Assembly: GCA_049647485.1 (NCBI GenBank)
Contig: JBARXT010000228.1
Span: 1-50,900, forward strand
Length of the DNA stretch: 50,900 nt
Origin: 62-47 sp049647485
GTDB lineage: Bacteria; Pseudomonadota; Alphaproteobacteria; Rhizobiales; Xanthobacteraceae
Direction of reading: 5' to 3'
Shown: piece after piece, positions 17,076 to 25,209 of the stretch
Numbering within the stretch: position 1 is the first letter of the stretch
How the letters are laid out: the number at the start of each line of letters is the position of its first letter
The notes under the pieces: model-generated
What the model was told of the DNA's origin: nothing
What the model saw: the letters and a program-made list of their open reading frames with translations, nothing else
Database searches by the model: none
Program-made: the position numbers and the translations under genes

Positions 17076-18116
17076 ATGGCCATGCCCGACGAAACTGCCC
17101 GCCTGCGTCATGCGGATTACCTGATCTGGGCGGTCATCGCCGCAGTCGCGCTGATCGTCGGCGCCGCGGGGACCGTCGGGCCGTTCCATATCGATCTACC
17201 GTCCTATCTCCGGGTGGCAGCGGCTTGCATATTGATGGTGGCCATCGCCGGCTTCTATTCGCGGTTCCGGCCGGACCCGAAGCTGGCATCAGCCCTGACC
17301 GGCACCGCGCAACTGATAGGCTTCACTGCCGTTGCCGCACCGCTATCCTACATCGCGGCAACTGCGGGGTTTCCGTTGCAGGATGCTATGCTGGCACGGT
17401 GGGACGAAAGTCTTGGATTCGACTGGATCGGGCTGACGAAGTTCGTCGCGGAGCACCCGCTACTCGATCGGGTACTGCACTATGCGTACTCCAGCTTCGT
17501 ATTTCAAACCATTGCCGTGATGTTGGTGCTGGGCTTCAGTAATCAGTTGATCCGCCTCCGCGTCTTTATTGCCGCCTTCATCGCGACGAGCCTGGCCACA
17601 GTAATGATGTCGGCGGTGGTCCCCGCCACCGGTCCCTGGCTGTTCTACGGCGTCGATAGTACGATGACCCAAGGGCTCATTCCAGTCTCATCGACCAGTT
17701 GGCCGGTATTCCTAGGCTTACGCGACAGCACTCACATGGTTTTCGATGGCCTCAATTCCGAGGGAATTATTACGTTTCCCAGCCTACATGCCGGATTTGC
17801 CGTCCTGTTCACCTTTGCGGTGTGGCGTACCCACCCAATTCGATGGCTTGCCGTCGCCCTCAACATCGCAATGCTGATCGCCACTCCGATCAATGGTAGC
17901 CACTATCTCGTCGACATCATTGCCGGACTGATAATTCCGGTCGTGGGCTGGATCGCCAGCGCGAGGCTGATCGAAAAAAAAGGAGTGCATCACACCGAAG
18001 CGAATCTCGCGAAGACAACCGCCCCGTCGATCATCCCGGACGCGGTCACGGCGCGGGACTATGCCGGCGAGGCGTTGCCGCAACCGGATACGCGACAGCC
18101 GCTCAAGGCAACGTGA
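17076..18116 (+). CDS. PAP2-superfamily integral membrane protein
   Basis: A 346-residue protein with about six hydrophobic segments. The PAP2 phosphatase motifs appear as FPSLHAGFAVLFTFA (C2-like) and GSHYLVDIIAGLI (C3-like, with catalytic His and Asp). The N-terminal K-x6-R-P motif is not obvious, as in the PAP2_3/inositolphosphotransferase branch. The tail (about 300-346) is polar. The family acts on lipid phosphates or transfers headgroups at the membrane; here the substrate is unknown. Ribosome site weak; ATG 17076 and the ATG two codons later are both possible starts. Base composition is slightly lower in GC than its neighbours. Expressed as a single gene. Confidence 0.85.
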   Translation: MAMPDETARLRHADYLIWAVIAAVALIVGAAGTVGPFHIDLPSYLRVAAACILMVAIAGFYSRFRPDPKLASALTGTAQLIGFTAVAAPLSYIAATAGFPLQDAMLARWDESLGFDWIGLTKFVAEHPLLDRVLHYAYSSFVFQTIAVMLVLGFSNQLIRLRVFIAAFIATSLATVMMSAVVPATGPWLFYGVDSTMTQGLIPVSSTSWPVFLGLRDSTHMVFDGLNSEGIITFPSLHAGFAVLFTFAVWRTHPIRWLAVALNIAMLIATPINGSHYLVDIIAGLIIPVVGWIASARLIEKKGVHHTEANLAKTTAPSIIPDAVTARDYAGEALPQPDTRQPLKAT

Positions 18117-18272
18117 TCCGCTGATGATCGCGCCATTGGCATGATCTGCCACGAAATCGTGGCGCAGCGGCGGTTTCCGGCTATTTTTAGTCCAGCGCTT
18201 GTTCGCCGACTGGAGATGCTCCAAAGTTGCGAGACTTGCGACACATCGGCGCCAACCACATTGTTAGGTCGC

Positions 18273-18298
18273 GCAGCCAGCTTATGCAGCCAGCTTAT
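18273..18298. repeat. 13-bp perfect tandem duplication
   Basis: GCAGCCAGCTTAT occurs twice in direct succession (18273-18285 and 18286-18298) in the 206-base gap before the glutathione transferase gene. It looks like a recent slippage duplication; no function is suggested. Confidence 0.6.
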
Positions 18299-18322
18299 CT
18301 TGCCGCGCGGCCACGGGATTTA

Positions 18323-18970
18323 ATGACGCGAATGTACAAGCTCTATTCCATGCAGCGCTCCGGCAACAGCTACAAGGTCCGGCTGGCGCTGGCAGTGCTC
18401 AACATTCCCTATCGCGCCGTCGAGATCGACATTCTGAGGGGCGAAAGCCGCACGCCGGATTTCCTCGCCAAGAATCCGAGCGGCCAGGTGCCGCTGCTCG
18501 AAGTGGAGGACGGCCGCTACATCGCCGAGTCCAATGCCATTCTCTGGTATCTCGCCAACGATACTCTGATCCGGCCGGAAACCCGTCTTGGCCGCGCCGA
18601 AGCACTGCAATGGATGTTCTTCGAACAGCACGCGCTGGAGCCGAATATCGGCGCCGCCTACTTCTGGCTGGCGCTGGTCCGCGGTGGCCGCGATCTCCAG
18701 ACCCATGCCCTGGAAGACTGGATGGAACGCGGCTATGCCGCGCTGCAGGTGATGGAAAACCACCTCAAGGCGCATGATTACTTCGCCGCCGGACAATTCA
18801 CCGTCGCCGACATCGCGCTCTATGCCTATACCCACGTTGCCGACCGCTGCGACTTCGATCTCGTCACCTTTCCCGCCATTCGCGATTGGCTGGCGCGCGT
18901 CGAGGGCAATCCAGGTTTCGTTTCGATGGACTGGCGGCCGGACGCCGCGGACCGGAAAATCGAGGCCTGA
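18323..18970 (+). CDS. Glutathione S-transferase family protein
   Basis: A 215-residue protein. The thioredoxin-like N-terminal domain (about 4-80) has YSMQRSGNSYKVRLALAVL, with serine at the likely catalytic position, then NPSGQVPLLEVEDGRYIAESNAILWYLA, where V-P and E-S are the glutathione-binding residues. The helical C-terminal domain (about 90-215) has FTVADIALYAYTHVAD, the N-capping box. It belongs to bacterial GSTs of the SspA/beta-like type; substrate not predictable. The ATG at 18323 (GGGA upstream) and the ATG at 18332 both fit. The frame upstream to 18227 is not conserved. Confidence 0.85.
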   Translation: MTRMYKLYSMQRSGNSYKVRLALAVLNIPYRAVEIDILRGESRTPDFLAKNPSGQVPLLEVEDGRYIAESNAILWYLANDTLIRPETRLGRAEALQWMFFEQHALEPNIGAAYFWLALVRGGRDLQTHALEDWMERGYAALQVMENHLKAHDYFAAGQFTVADIALYAYTHVADRCDFDLVTFPAIRDWLARVEGNPGFVSMDWRPDAADRKIEA

Positions 18971-19109
18971 TCTACTGAACAGCGGGCAAAGCTCACGATA
19001 TTGCCGTGATTTCGCCCGGATTGGCGTGATGCCGCCAAAATCTTGCCGTGCCCAATCAGCAAATTCCGCCTTGCGGGTGATTCGCCCGCAAAATGAAGGA
19101 ATCACGACC

Positions 19110-19280
19110 ATGTCGCGGTCGCGCGGTCCGGGGTCAGGCTTCGCCGAGAGGTCGGCCCCCGTTGCGTCTTCAGGGTTGACTCACGCGGTCGCCGCGTCGC
19201 TGGCGATTGCGCTCTCGCTATGCCTGATGATGACTTTCACGCTGCTGACCATCAATACGCACCTGCCGTTGCCGGCCTGA
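19110..19280 (+). CDS. Small single-span membrane protein
   Basis: A 56-residue predicted protein, too short for a confident call. Residues 1-24 are basic and serine-rich (MSRSRGPGSGFAERSA...), and residues 27-50 form one transmembrane segment (VAASLAIALSLCLMMTFTLL), ending INTHLPLPA. AAGGA lies nine bases before the ATG. It precedes another tiny membrane protein by 73 bases. No family is recognised. It could be a real small inner-membrane protein or a chance frame; composition and ribosome site favour real. Confidence 0.5.
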   Translation: MSRSRGPGSGFAERSAPVASSGLTHAVAASLAIALSLCLMMTFTLLTINTHLPLPA

Positions 19281-19353
19281 CAAGGCAAGGCTGATCCCGC
19301 GTCCCGCGGTTTTCCTCAACCAGACCATCGCCACGCCGAAAAGGCTGCCACGC

Positions 19354-19569
19354 ATGAAAAGGCCTATCCTCTGGGTGACGGGCTCGCTGACGGCCGCCAC
19401 TGCGCTCGCAGCCACCTTGCTGATTGCCACGGCGACGCGCGGCAGCGTCCGGCCGGAGTTTCAGGCACCGGTCGGCGTCGTTACGCCGATCCACACACCG
19501 ACTGCGGATTGCCCCGAGTCTCATTGTAAGCCGGTTGCGGCCGAAGCCGCGCGCCCGACGGCCGATTGA
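19354..19569 (+). CDS. Small predicted secreted or membrane-anchored protein
   Basis: A 71-residue frame starting MKRPILWVTGSLTAATALAATLLIATATRG, which is a signal anchor or signal peptide. The remainder is Pro/Ala-rich with two cysteines (TADCPESHCKP) that could form a disulfide. It is in the same direction as the preceding tiny membrane protein and may share its transcript. No family is recognised; the ribosome site (AAAAGG, 9-10 bases away) is moderate. Confidence 0.5.
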   Translation: MKRPILWVTGSLTAATALAATLLIATATRGSVRPEFQAPVGVVTPIHTPTADCPESHCKPVAAEAARPTAD

Positions 19570-19728
19570 TCCATCCGACCTTCCAGCCGTCGCATTCAAA
19601 TCGAATTTGCGGAACCTGTGTGGGCGGAGATTTACCGTTCGTTGATGCTACCAGGAAAAGGCGCCACGAGGTTGTGCACAAGTCACACGTAGTTGCGCTT
19701 AAACTGAGAGTAAACAAGGGTTCCGCCC

Positions 19729-20544
19729 ATGCGAACTGACTGGCGCGCAGTTTCCGGTCCTATCCTGATCACCGCGGTGTCGCTCGTCGTGATTGCCGCC
19801 GATCACGCCTCTGGAAGCGTCCCCAATCCGGCGCCGCTGCAGGTCTGCATCGTGGCCGTCGCAGCGGCCCTCGCCGGCGTCGGTTCCGGCATGATCAGCG
19901 CCGTGATCGCAGTGGCGGCGAATGCGGTCTTCATACGGCATCATGGTCTCGGCACGGAGTTCGACGCACCGGAGTTGCTGCGCCTCGGCCTGCTTGCGGT
20001 CACCGCCGCCGGCACCGCCGTACTCACCGGCCTGCTCCGCGAGAAGATGCTCAACGCCATCGCATGGGAGCGCGAACGCCATGCAACCGCGACGCGCCTT
20101 GCCGCGGCGCTCGACGAGATCGACATCGGCGTGGTGCTGCTGGATGCGGACACGCGCGCCGAGTTCATCAACCGCGCGTTCCGCAAATACTTCGCCCTGC
20201 CCGACGCCAAGGCCGACAGCAAGCCGCCGTTCATCGCGTTGATGTATCATGGTCGCGATGCCGGCTGCTATGAACTGCCGAAGGATGAACTCACGCATTT
20301 CATCGCCGAGCGAACCGAGAAAATGCGCGCCGGCGATTCCACGCCCATCAACATCAAACTGACCGACGGTCAGGTCATGCGCTTCCGCTGCACGGCATTG
20401 CCCGACGGCGGACGGATGCTCAGCTATACCCCGATCACCGACATGATCCGCCGCACCGACGACCCCGCCATGGCGGATTACTACCGCTCGCTACGGGGCG
20501 GCGGCGACGTATTCGCGCCGACCCATCTGCGCGCCGCCGAATAA
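19729..20544 (+). CDS. Membrane-anchored PAS-domain protein
   Basis: A 271-residue protein. Residues 8-110 contain about three hydrophobic segments (ILITAVSLVVIAAD, VCIVAVAAALAGVGSGMISAVIAVAANAVFI, LGLLAVTAAGTAVLTGLL), resembling the KdpD-type DUF4118 sensor module. After a short helical linker (REKMLNAIAWERERHATATRLAAALD), residues about 135-245 form a PAS-like domain (EIDIGVVLLDADTRAEFINRAFRKYFAL, then the strand pair VMRFRCTALPDGGRMLSYTPIT). It has no kinase, cyclase or phosphodiesterase domain, so it is not a complete two-component sensor; it may signal by protein contact. It follows the two small membrane proteins but has its own long leader. A strong terminator follows. Confidence 0.8.
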   Translation: MRTDWRAVSGPILITAVSLVVIAADHASGSVPNPAPLQVCIVAVAAALAGVGSGMISAVIAVAANAVFIRHHGLGTEFDAPELLRLGLLAVTAAGTAVLTGLLREKMLNAIAWERERHATATRLAAALDEIDIGVVLLDADTRAEFINRAFRKYFALPDAKADSKPPFIALMYHGRDAGCYELPKDELTHFIAERTEKMRAGDSTPINIKLTDGQVMRFRCTALPDGGRMLSYTPITDMIRRTDDPAMADYYRSLRGGGDVFAPTHLRAAE

Positions 20545-20645
20545 ACCGGCTCAACCGCCCTTCCCGCCGTCATCAGGTTGCAACAACCGCCCGATAGGCA
20601 TTTTGCGCGCTTGATCACGATCCCCCATCCGGATCAATTGCGCCC

Positions 20646-20684
20646 GCGGTCCCGTCAGTGCCCACTGACCGGGGCCGCCTTTTT
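20646..20684 (+). terminator. Rho-independent terminator of the PAS gene
   Basis: A stem of about 15 bp (GCGGTCCCGTCAGTG with CACTGACCGGGGCCGC, loop CC, one bulge) is followed by CTTTTT. It lies about 100 bases after the PAS stop and 85 before the acyltransferase start. Confidence 0.8.
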
Positions 20685-20769
20685 GCGTCTTCGCGCGGCG
20701 GTGAGCAGTGATGTTTCCGGCAATTTTTCGTCCATTGCCTGGTGCACGAAAGCGGGCTAACGACCATCC

Positions 20770-21603
20770 ATGATCCGCTTCACCCTGGTCATCCTGGCGC
20801 TCGCGATCCTGACGCTGGTCCTGCTGCCGTTTCAATTGATCACCATTGCCTTCGGCCTGCGCTGGCAGCGAACCATTCCCCGTCTCTACCATCGCTTGCT
20901 CTGCGCGCTCGCCGGCGTCCGTATCCGTCAAATCGGCAACCAGACCGTCGCGCGGCCGGTGCTGATCCTGGCCAATCATGCCTCATGGCTCGACATCTGC
21001 GTCATCACCGCAGCGACGCCTGTGGTGTTCGTTGCCAAGAGCGAGGTGGCGCGCTGGCCGCTATTTGGAACACTGGCGAAACTGCAACGCACCGTCTTCG
21101 TCGACCGCGAACGGCGGCAACAGACCGCGGAAGCGACCGCCCAGATCGCCGGCCGCCTGCTGGGAGGCGAGGCCGTCGTGCTGTTCGCCGAAGGCACGTC
21201 GAGCGACGGCGTCCGCATCCTGCCGTTCAAGTCGGCGCTGGTCGGATCGGTGCATCAGGCGCTTGGCGCATCGAATGCGCACGACACCATCGCGGTGCAG
21301 CCGCTGTCGCTCGCCTATACCCGGTTCGACGGATTGCCGGTCGGCCGCGCCTTGCGCGAACGCGTGGCGTGGTATGGCGACGCCGATCTGATTCCGCACT
21401 TCATCCGCGTGCTGGCATCCGGCGCCACCGACGTCACGTTGAGTTGGGGCGAGACGATCGTGCTCGACGCCGCGACAGACCGCAAGCAGGTGACACGCGA
21501 CGCGGAAGCCGCCGTGCGCCACATGACGGCCGCCGTGCTGCGCGCGCCCTCGCCCATGCCTGAAGAAACGCCGCACCGCGGGCTGGTGCAGAAAGCCGTC
21601 TGA
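20770..21603 (+). CDS. 1-acyl-sn-glycerol-3-phosphate acyltransferase (PlsC family)
   Basis: A 277-residue membrane-associated acyltransferase. An N-terminal hydrophobic helix (residues 2-30) precedes the catalytic motif NHASWLD (His70, Asp75). Motif II is VFVDRERR, motif III is FAEGTSSDG, and IAVQPLSLAY is motif IV. It resembles both PlsC and OlsA (ornithine-lipid synthesis) proteins of rhizobia; OlsA is a real possibility but needs homologue comparison. Not linked to olsB here. The ATG at 20770 is the only plausible start. Confidence 0.88.
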   Translation: MIRFTLVILALAILTLVLLPFQLITIAFGLRWQRTIPRLYHRLLCALAGVRIRQIGNQTVARPVLILANHASWLDICVITAATPVVFVAKSEVARWPLFGTLAKLQRTVFVDRERRQQTAEATAQIAGRLLGGEAVVLFAEGTSSDGVRILPFKSALVGSVHQALGASNAHDTIAVQPLSLAYTRFDGLPVGRALRERVAWYGDADLIPHFIRVLASGATDVTLSWGETIVLDAATDRKQVTRDAEAAVRHMTAAVLRAPSPMPEETPHRGLVQKAV

Positions 21604-21702
21604 AAAGCCGGGCAACCATGCGGCAACGCGACTTGCAGCTTCAGCGACCGGACGGCACAATTCCGGCTCATTCGATAGTCTCGCCAGCAGGAACGCATCT
21701 CC

Positions 21703-22647
21703 ATGCAATTTCGCAATCTTGGCGGCTCCGGCCTGCGCGTCTCCGCGGTCGGGCTCGGCTGCAACAACTTCGGTCAGCGCACCGATCTCGAAACCTCGCG
21801 CAAGGTGATTCACAAGGCGATCGACCTTGGCGTGACGCTGTTCGACACCGCTGATATCTATGCCGGACGCGGCGGCTCGGAAGCCGTATTGGGAGAAGTG
21901 CTCGGGGCGCGCCGCAAGGACATCGTGCTGGCAACCAAATACGCCAAGCCGATGAGCGACGACGGAGCGAAGCAAGGCGCATCGCGGCGCTATATCATGG
22001 CAGCGGTAGAGGACAGCCTGCGGCGGCTGAAAACCGATTACATCGATCTCTATCAGCAGCACGACTACGACCCCCTGACGCCGATCGAGGAAACCCTGCG
22101 CGCACTCGACGACCTGGTCCGGCAAGGCAAGGTCCGTTACGTCGGTAATTCCAACTTTCCGGCATGGCGCATCGCCGAAGCCGAACTGGTCGGACGCGCC
22201 GCCGGGACCGTGCGCTTCGTCTCGTGTCAGGACGAATACAGCCTGCTGGTGCGCGGCATCGAGAAGGACCTGTTGCCCGCCGCGCAGCACTATAATCTCG
22301 GCCTGCTGCCGTTCTTCCCGTTGGCGAGCGGCCTCCTGACCGGCAAGTACCAGCGCGGCGCGGCCGCGCCTGCCGACACGCGGTTCGCAAAAATGCCGGC
22401 GCTGCGGGATCGTTACGTCACGCCGCACAACGAGGACATCGTCGAGAAACTCGATGCCTTCGCCAAGGCGCGCGGCCACACCATGCTCGAACTGGCATTC
22501 TCGTGGCTGGCGGCGCGGCCGCAAGTCTCCAGCGTGATCGCCGGCGCGACCCGCGTCGAGCAGATCGAAGCCAACGTCAAGGCGATCGATTGGGCCTTGA
22601 CCGCGGACGAACTGGCGGAAATCGACACGCTGACCAGTGCGGCATGA
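21703..22647 (+). CDS. Aldo/keto reductase
   Basis: A 314-residue NADPH-dependent oxidoreductase. It starts MQFRNLGGSGLRVSAVGLGCNNFG. The catalytic tetrad is visible in FDTADIYAGRGGSE (Asp and Tyr), VLATKYAKP (Lys) and LYQQHDYDP (His). The NADP-binding SSVIAGATRVEQIEANVKAIDW lies near the C-terminus. It belongs to the bacterial AKR branch related to YajO/YghZ; natural substrate unknown. It has its own ribosome site and lies 100 bases after the acyltransferase. The next gene follows 45 bases later and may be co-transcribed. Confidence 0.93.
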   Translation: MQFRNLGGSGLRVSAVGLGCNNFGQRTDLETSRKVIHKAIDLGVTLFDTADIYAGRGGSEAVLGEVLGARRKDIVLATKYAKPMSDDGAKQGASRRYIMAAVEDSLRRLKTDYIDLYQQHDYDPLTPIEETLRALDDLVRQGKVRYVGNSNFPAWRIAEAELVGRAAGTVRFVSCQDEYSLLVRGIEKDLLPAAQHYNLGLLPFFPLASGLLTGKYQRGAAAPADTRFAKMPALRDRYVTPHNEDIVEKLDAFAKARGHTMLELAFSWLAARPQVSSVIAGATRVEQIEANVKAIDWALTADELAEIDTLTSAA

Positions 22648-22692
22648 CCATGCCTGCCGCGATCCGGCCACACCGCGCGCTATAACCACACC

Positions 22693-23568
22693 ATGACCGA
22701 GGTTCTGCCGCTTGCCAACGCAACACCCCGCCGCCTCGCCTGCGCGCGTTGCGGCACGGCGTTCGGCTGCACGCTGTCGACCGACTGCTGGTGCGGCGAA
22801 GAAACCGCGCGGCTGCCGCTGCCGACATCCGGCACTGGCTTCGCGGATTGTCTCTGTCGCGACTGCCTGCGCGCGGTGTCGATGCTTGCATCGCTGCAAG
22901 ACCACACCATCAACGCGGTGCTGCTCGACATGGACGGCACGCTGCTCGACACCGAACGCGTCTACCGCACCAGCCTGTGCAACGCGCTGGCCGACCTCGG
23001 CTATGGCGACGGCACGGCCATCGCGCATGCCATGATCGGCATTCCGGCGGCCGAATGCGAGATCATGCTTCACAACCACTATGGTGCGGGATTTCGTTTC
23101 GACGACGTGCGTGCGGCTTATGAGATCCATCGCGACGGCATGCTGCGCGACGGCATGCCGCTGAAATCCGGCACGCTGGAATTGATCGCGGCGCTGCGCG
23201 AATTCGATTGCCCAGCTGCCATCTTTACGTCGTCGACGCGACGCGCGGCCGAACAGCATCTCACGCTCGCCGGCATTCGCGACCGCTTCGACATGGTACT
23301 GACGCGCGACGACGTCGCACGCGGCAAGCCAAGCCCCGACCTTTACCTGCTAGCGGCGGAGCGTCTCGGCTTCGCACCGAGGGTCTGCGTCGCGGTCGAG
23401 GATTCACGCCCCGGCATCGAGGCCGCGCATGGCGCCGGCACCATCCCGATCATGGTGCCGGACATCGTGCCGCCAAACGACGATACCCGCGCCAAATGCG
23501 CAGCGGTGCTACCCGACCTCCACGCAGTGTTGACGATGCTGCGAGACAAGCGCGTGCTCAGCGCATGA
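22693..23568 (+). CDS. Cys-rich CWC domain fused to HAD-superfamily phosphatase
   Basis: A 291-residue protein with two parts. Residues 14-60 carry eight cysteines arranged as C17-x2-C20, C26, C32-W-C34 and C53-L-C55-x2-C58, the pattern of the Cys_rich_CWC family (normally a separate small protein). Residues 74-290 form a HAD hydrolase: motif I LLDMDGTLLDTE (Asp79, Asp81), motif II IFTSSTRR, motif III GKPSPDLY, motif IV VAVEDSRPGIEAA, with a helical cap. The frame is continuous with no stop between the two parts. The HAD part looks like beta-phosphoglucomutase/GPH-type phosphatases. An internal ATG (M64) could allow the HAD part to be made separately. Substrate unknown. Confidence 0.85.
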   Translation: MTEVLPLANATPRRLACARCGTAFGCTLSTDCWCGEETARLPLPTSGTGFADCLCRDCLRAVSMLASLQDHTINAVLLDMDGTLLDTERVYRTSLCNALADLGYGDGTAIAHAMIGIPAAECEIMLHNHYGAGFRFDDVRAAYEIHRDGMLRDGMPLKSGTLELIAALREFDCPAAIFTSSTRRAAEQHLTLAGIRDRFDMVLTRDDVARGKPSPDLYLLAAERLGFAPRVCVAVEDSRPGIEAAHGAGTIPIMVPDIVPPNDDTRAKCAAVLPDLHAVLTMLRDKRVLSA

Positions 23569-23577
23569 CTTACTCTC

Positions 23578-24276
23578 TCAAAGCTCGAATCCCGGCGACT
23601 TGCGTGCAAGTCCGTCGAACGCGTCCAGCAGACGCTCGCGCCACGCGAAGATGAGATCATCGTCCTTCAGCAGCTTGAACTCGCTGACCACGCGCGCCCA
23701 CTGGAAGCAGCCGAACACGATATAATCGGCATAATTCGGCGTGGCGCCGCCGAGATAGGGCTGCGTCTTCAGCGTCAGGCGCATCGGATCAAGGCTCTTG
23801 CGAAACGCCAGCACGTCCTTGTCGCGATTGGCGGCCGCGTCTTCCAGCCGGATGCCGCCGAGCCGCGCCTCGCGCGTCTTGCGGAAATAGGCGGCATCGT
23901 CCGGCGGAAGCCGCGTCACGATATCGGCGGCGATCAGCGGAAACATGCCGCCGACCACAACAACGTCGCCCCACCAGTTGAGCATCCGCGCCATGGCGCG
24001 GCCGCCCTCGCCGCCGAACAGCGACGGACGATCCGGATAAGTGTCCTCCAGATAATTGGCGATGGTCCAGGAATCGGCCACCGCCTTCTCATTGTCGAGC
24101 AGCACCGGCACCTTCTCCGAGCCGTGCTGCGCGATGGCGGTTTTCTCGGTGAAGCGCCACGGAACGGTCTCGGCGCTGAACCCCTTGTGCGCCAGCGCCA
24201 TCCGCGTTCGCCAGCAGAACGGACTGAACGGTCGCGTCGCGTCGGTGCCGACGAGTTCATAGAGCTTGAAAGACAT
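23578..24276 (-). CDS. Glutathione S-transferase family protein
   Basis: A 232-residue GST. The N-terminal thioredoxin-like domain (about 3-80) shows YELVGTDATRPFSPFCWRTRMALAHKG, with Cys and Ser near the glutathione site, and EKVPVLLDNEKAVADSWTIANYLEDTYP. The C-terminal helical domain (about 95-232) has YADYIVFGCFQWARVVSE. This resembles the beta-etherase-like (LigE) GST branch, but the substrate is not defined. It lies 23 bases downstream of the yfcG-like gene on the same strand, so both are probably one transcript, and it ends nine bases from the CWC/HAD stop in convergent orientation. Confidence 0.88.
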   Translation of the reverse strand: MSFKLYELVGTDATRPFSPFCWRTRMALAHKGFSAETVPWRFTEKTAIAQHGSEKVPVLLDNEKAVADSWTIANYLEDTYPDRPSLFGGEGGRAMARMLNWWGDVVVVGGMFPLIAADIVTRLPPDDAAYFRKTREARLGGIRLEDAAANRDKDVLAFRKSLDPMRLTLKTQPYLGGATPNYADYIVFGCFQWARVVSEFKLLKDDDLIFAWRERLLDAFDGLARKSPGFEL

Positions 24277-24299
24277 GGATCGATCCGCCACCTCGGTTG

Positions 24300-25010
24300 T
24301 CAATTTTTCACCACGTTCGCGGTCTGACCGAACAGCAGCTTGCGTTCTTCCTCGGTGCGGATCGCAGGCTGGCCGAAGTTCGGATTGATCTCCTTTGCCT
24401 TGGCATACGCACGCTGCGTCGCCGGGCGCACCGCGATCGTTTCCAGCCAGCGTTTGACGTGAGGAAAGTCGTCGATGTTCTGGCCCTGATTGGCGTAAGG
24501 CACCACCCACGGATAGCTGGCCATATCAGCGATGGAATAATCGCCGGCAACAAATTTGCGATCCGCGAGCCGCTTGTTCAGCACGCCGTAGAGCCGGTTG
24601 GTCTCGTTGACGTAGCGGTCGATCGCGTAGGGAATCTTCTCTGGCGCGTAATTGCGAAAATGATGGTTTTGCCCGGCCATCGGGCCAAGGCCGCCCATCT
24701 GCCAGAACAGCCATTGCAGCGCGTCGAAGCGGCCACGCAGGTCCGCCGGCAGGAATTGACCGGTCTTCTCGGCGAGGTACAGCAGGATGGCGCCGGATTC
24801 GAAAATCGAGATCGGCTTGTCACCGTCCTTCGGCGCATGATCGACGATGGCGGGCATGCGGTTGTTGGGCGCGATGGCGAGAAAATCCGGCTTGAACTGA
24901 TCGCCCTTGCCGATATTCACCGGGAAGATTTTGTAAGGCAGCCCGGCCTCCTCGAGGAAGATCGTGATCTTGTGGCCGTTCGGCGTAGTCCAATAGTGGA
25001 GATCGATCAT
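24300..25010 (-). CDS. yfcG: Glutathione-dependent disulfide-bond oxidoreductase (YfcG type)
   Basis: A 236-residue GST-fold protein very like E. coli YfcG (215 residues), which reduces disulfides using glutathione. It starts MIDLHYWTTPNGHKITIFLEEAGLPY and has APNNRMPAIVDHAPKDGDKPISIFESGAILLYLAEKTG, LQWLFWQMGGLGPMAGQNHHF, VLNKRLADRKFVAGDYSIADMA. The Thr-Pro-Asn region of the glutathione site is intact. The C-terminus is about 20 residues longer than in E. coli. The upstream region carries a perfect 40-bp palindrome 32 bases from the start codon. It is first in a likely two-gene unit with the second GST. Confidence 0.93.
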   Translation of the reverse strand: MIDLHYWTTPNGHKITIFLEEAGLPYKIFPVNIGKGDQFKPDFLAIAPNNRMPAIVDHAPKDGDKPISIFESGAILLYLAEKTGQFLPADLRGRFDALQWLFWQMGGLGPMAGQNHHFRNYAPEKIPYAIDRYVNETNRLYGVLNKRLADRKFVAGDYSIADMASYPWVVPYANQGQNIDDFPHVKRWLETIAVRPATQRAYAKAKEINPNFGQPAIRTEEERKLLFGQTANVVKN

Positions 25011-25042
25011 GGTGCGTGCCTCGTTCGCGGAGGCTCCATTGC

Positions 25043-25082
25043 ACTCCGCCATATTCATGCAGATGCATGAATATGGCGGAGT
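25043..25082. repeat. Perfect 40-bp palindrome upstream of yfcG
   Basis: ACTCCGCCATATTCATGCA (25043-25061) and its exact complement (25064-25082) flank only two bases, GA. No U-run follows, so it is not an ordinary terminator. It lies in the 199-base gap between divergent genes and close to the yfcG start, where it could be an operator, a leader stem-loop or the scar of a mobile element. Confidence 0.9.
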
Positions 25083-25209
25083 CGCCACGCCGAAGTCAAC
25101 GGCAGACTGCGACGACCCACATCGCGCCCCACGATCCCCTTGCTGAACCTTCAACCGAGTGGGACGACAGCCTCATCGCACTATCGGCATGGATGCTGGG
25201 AGCCCATGC

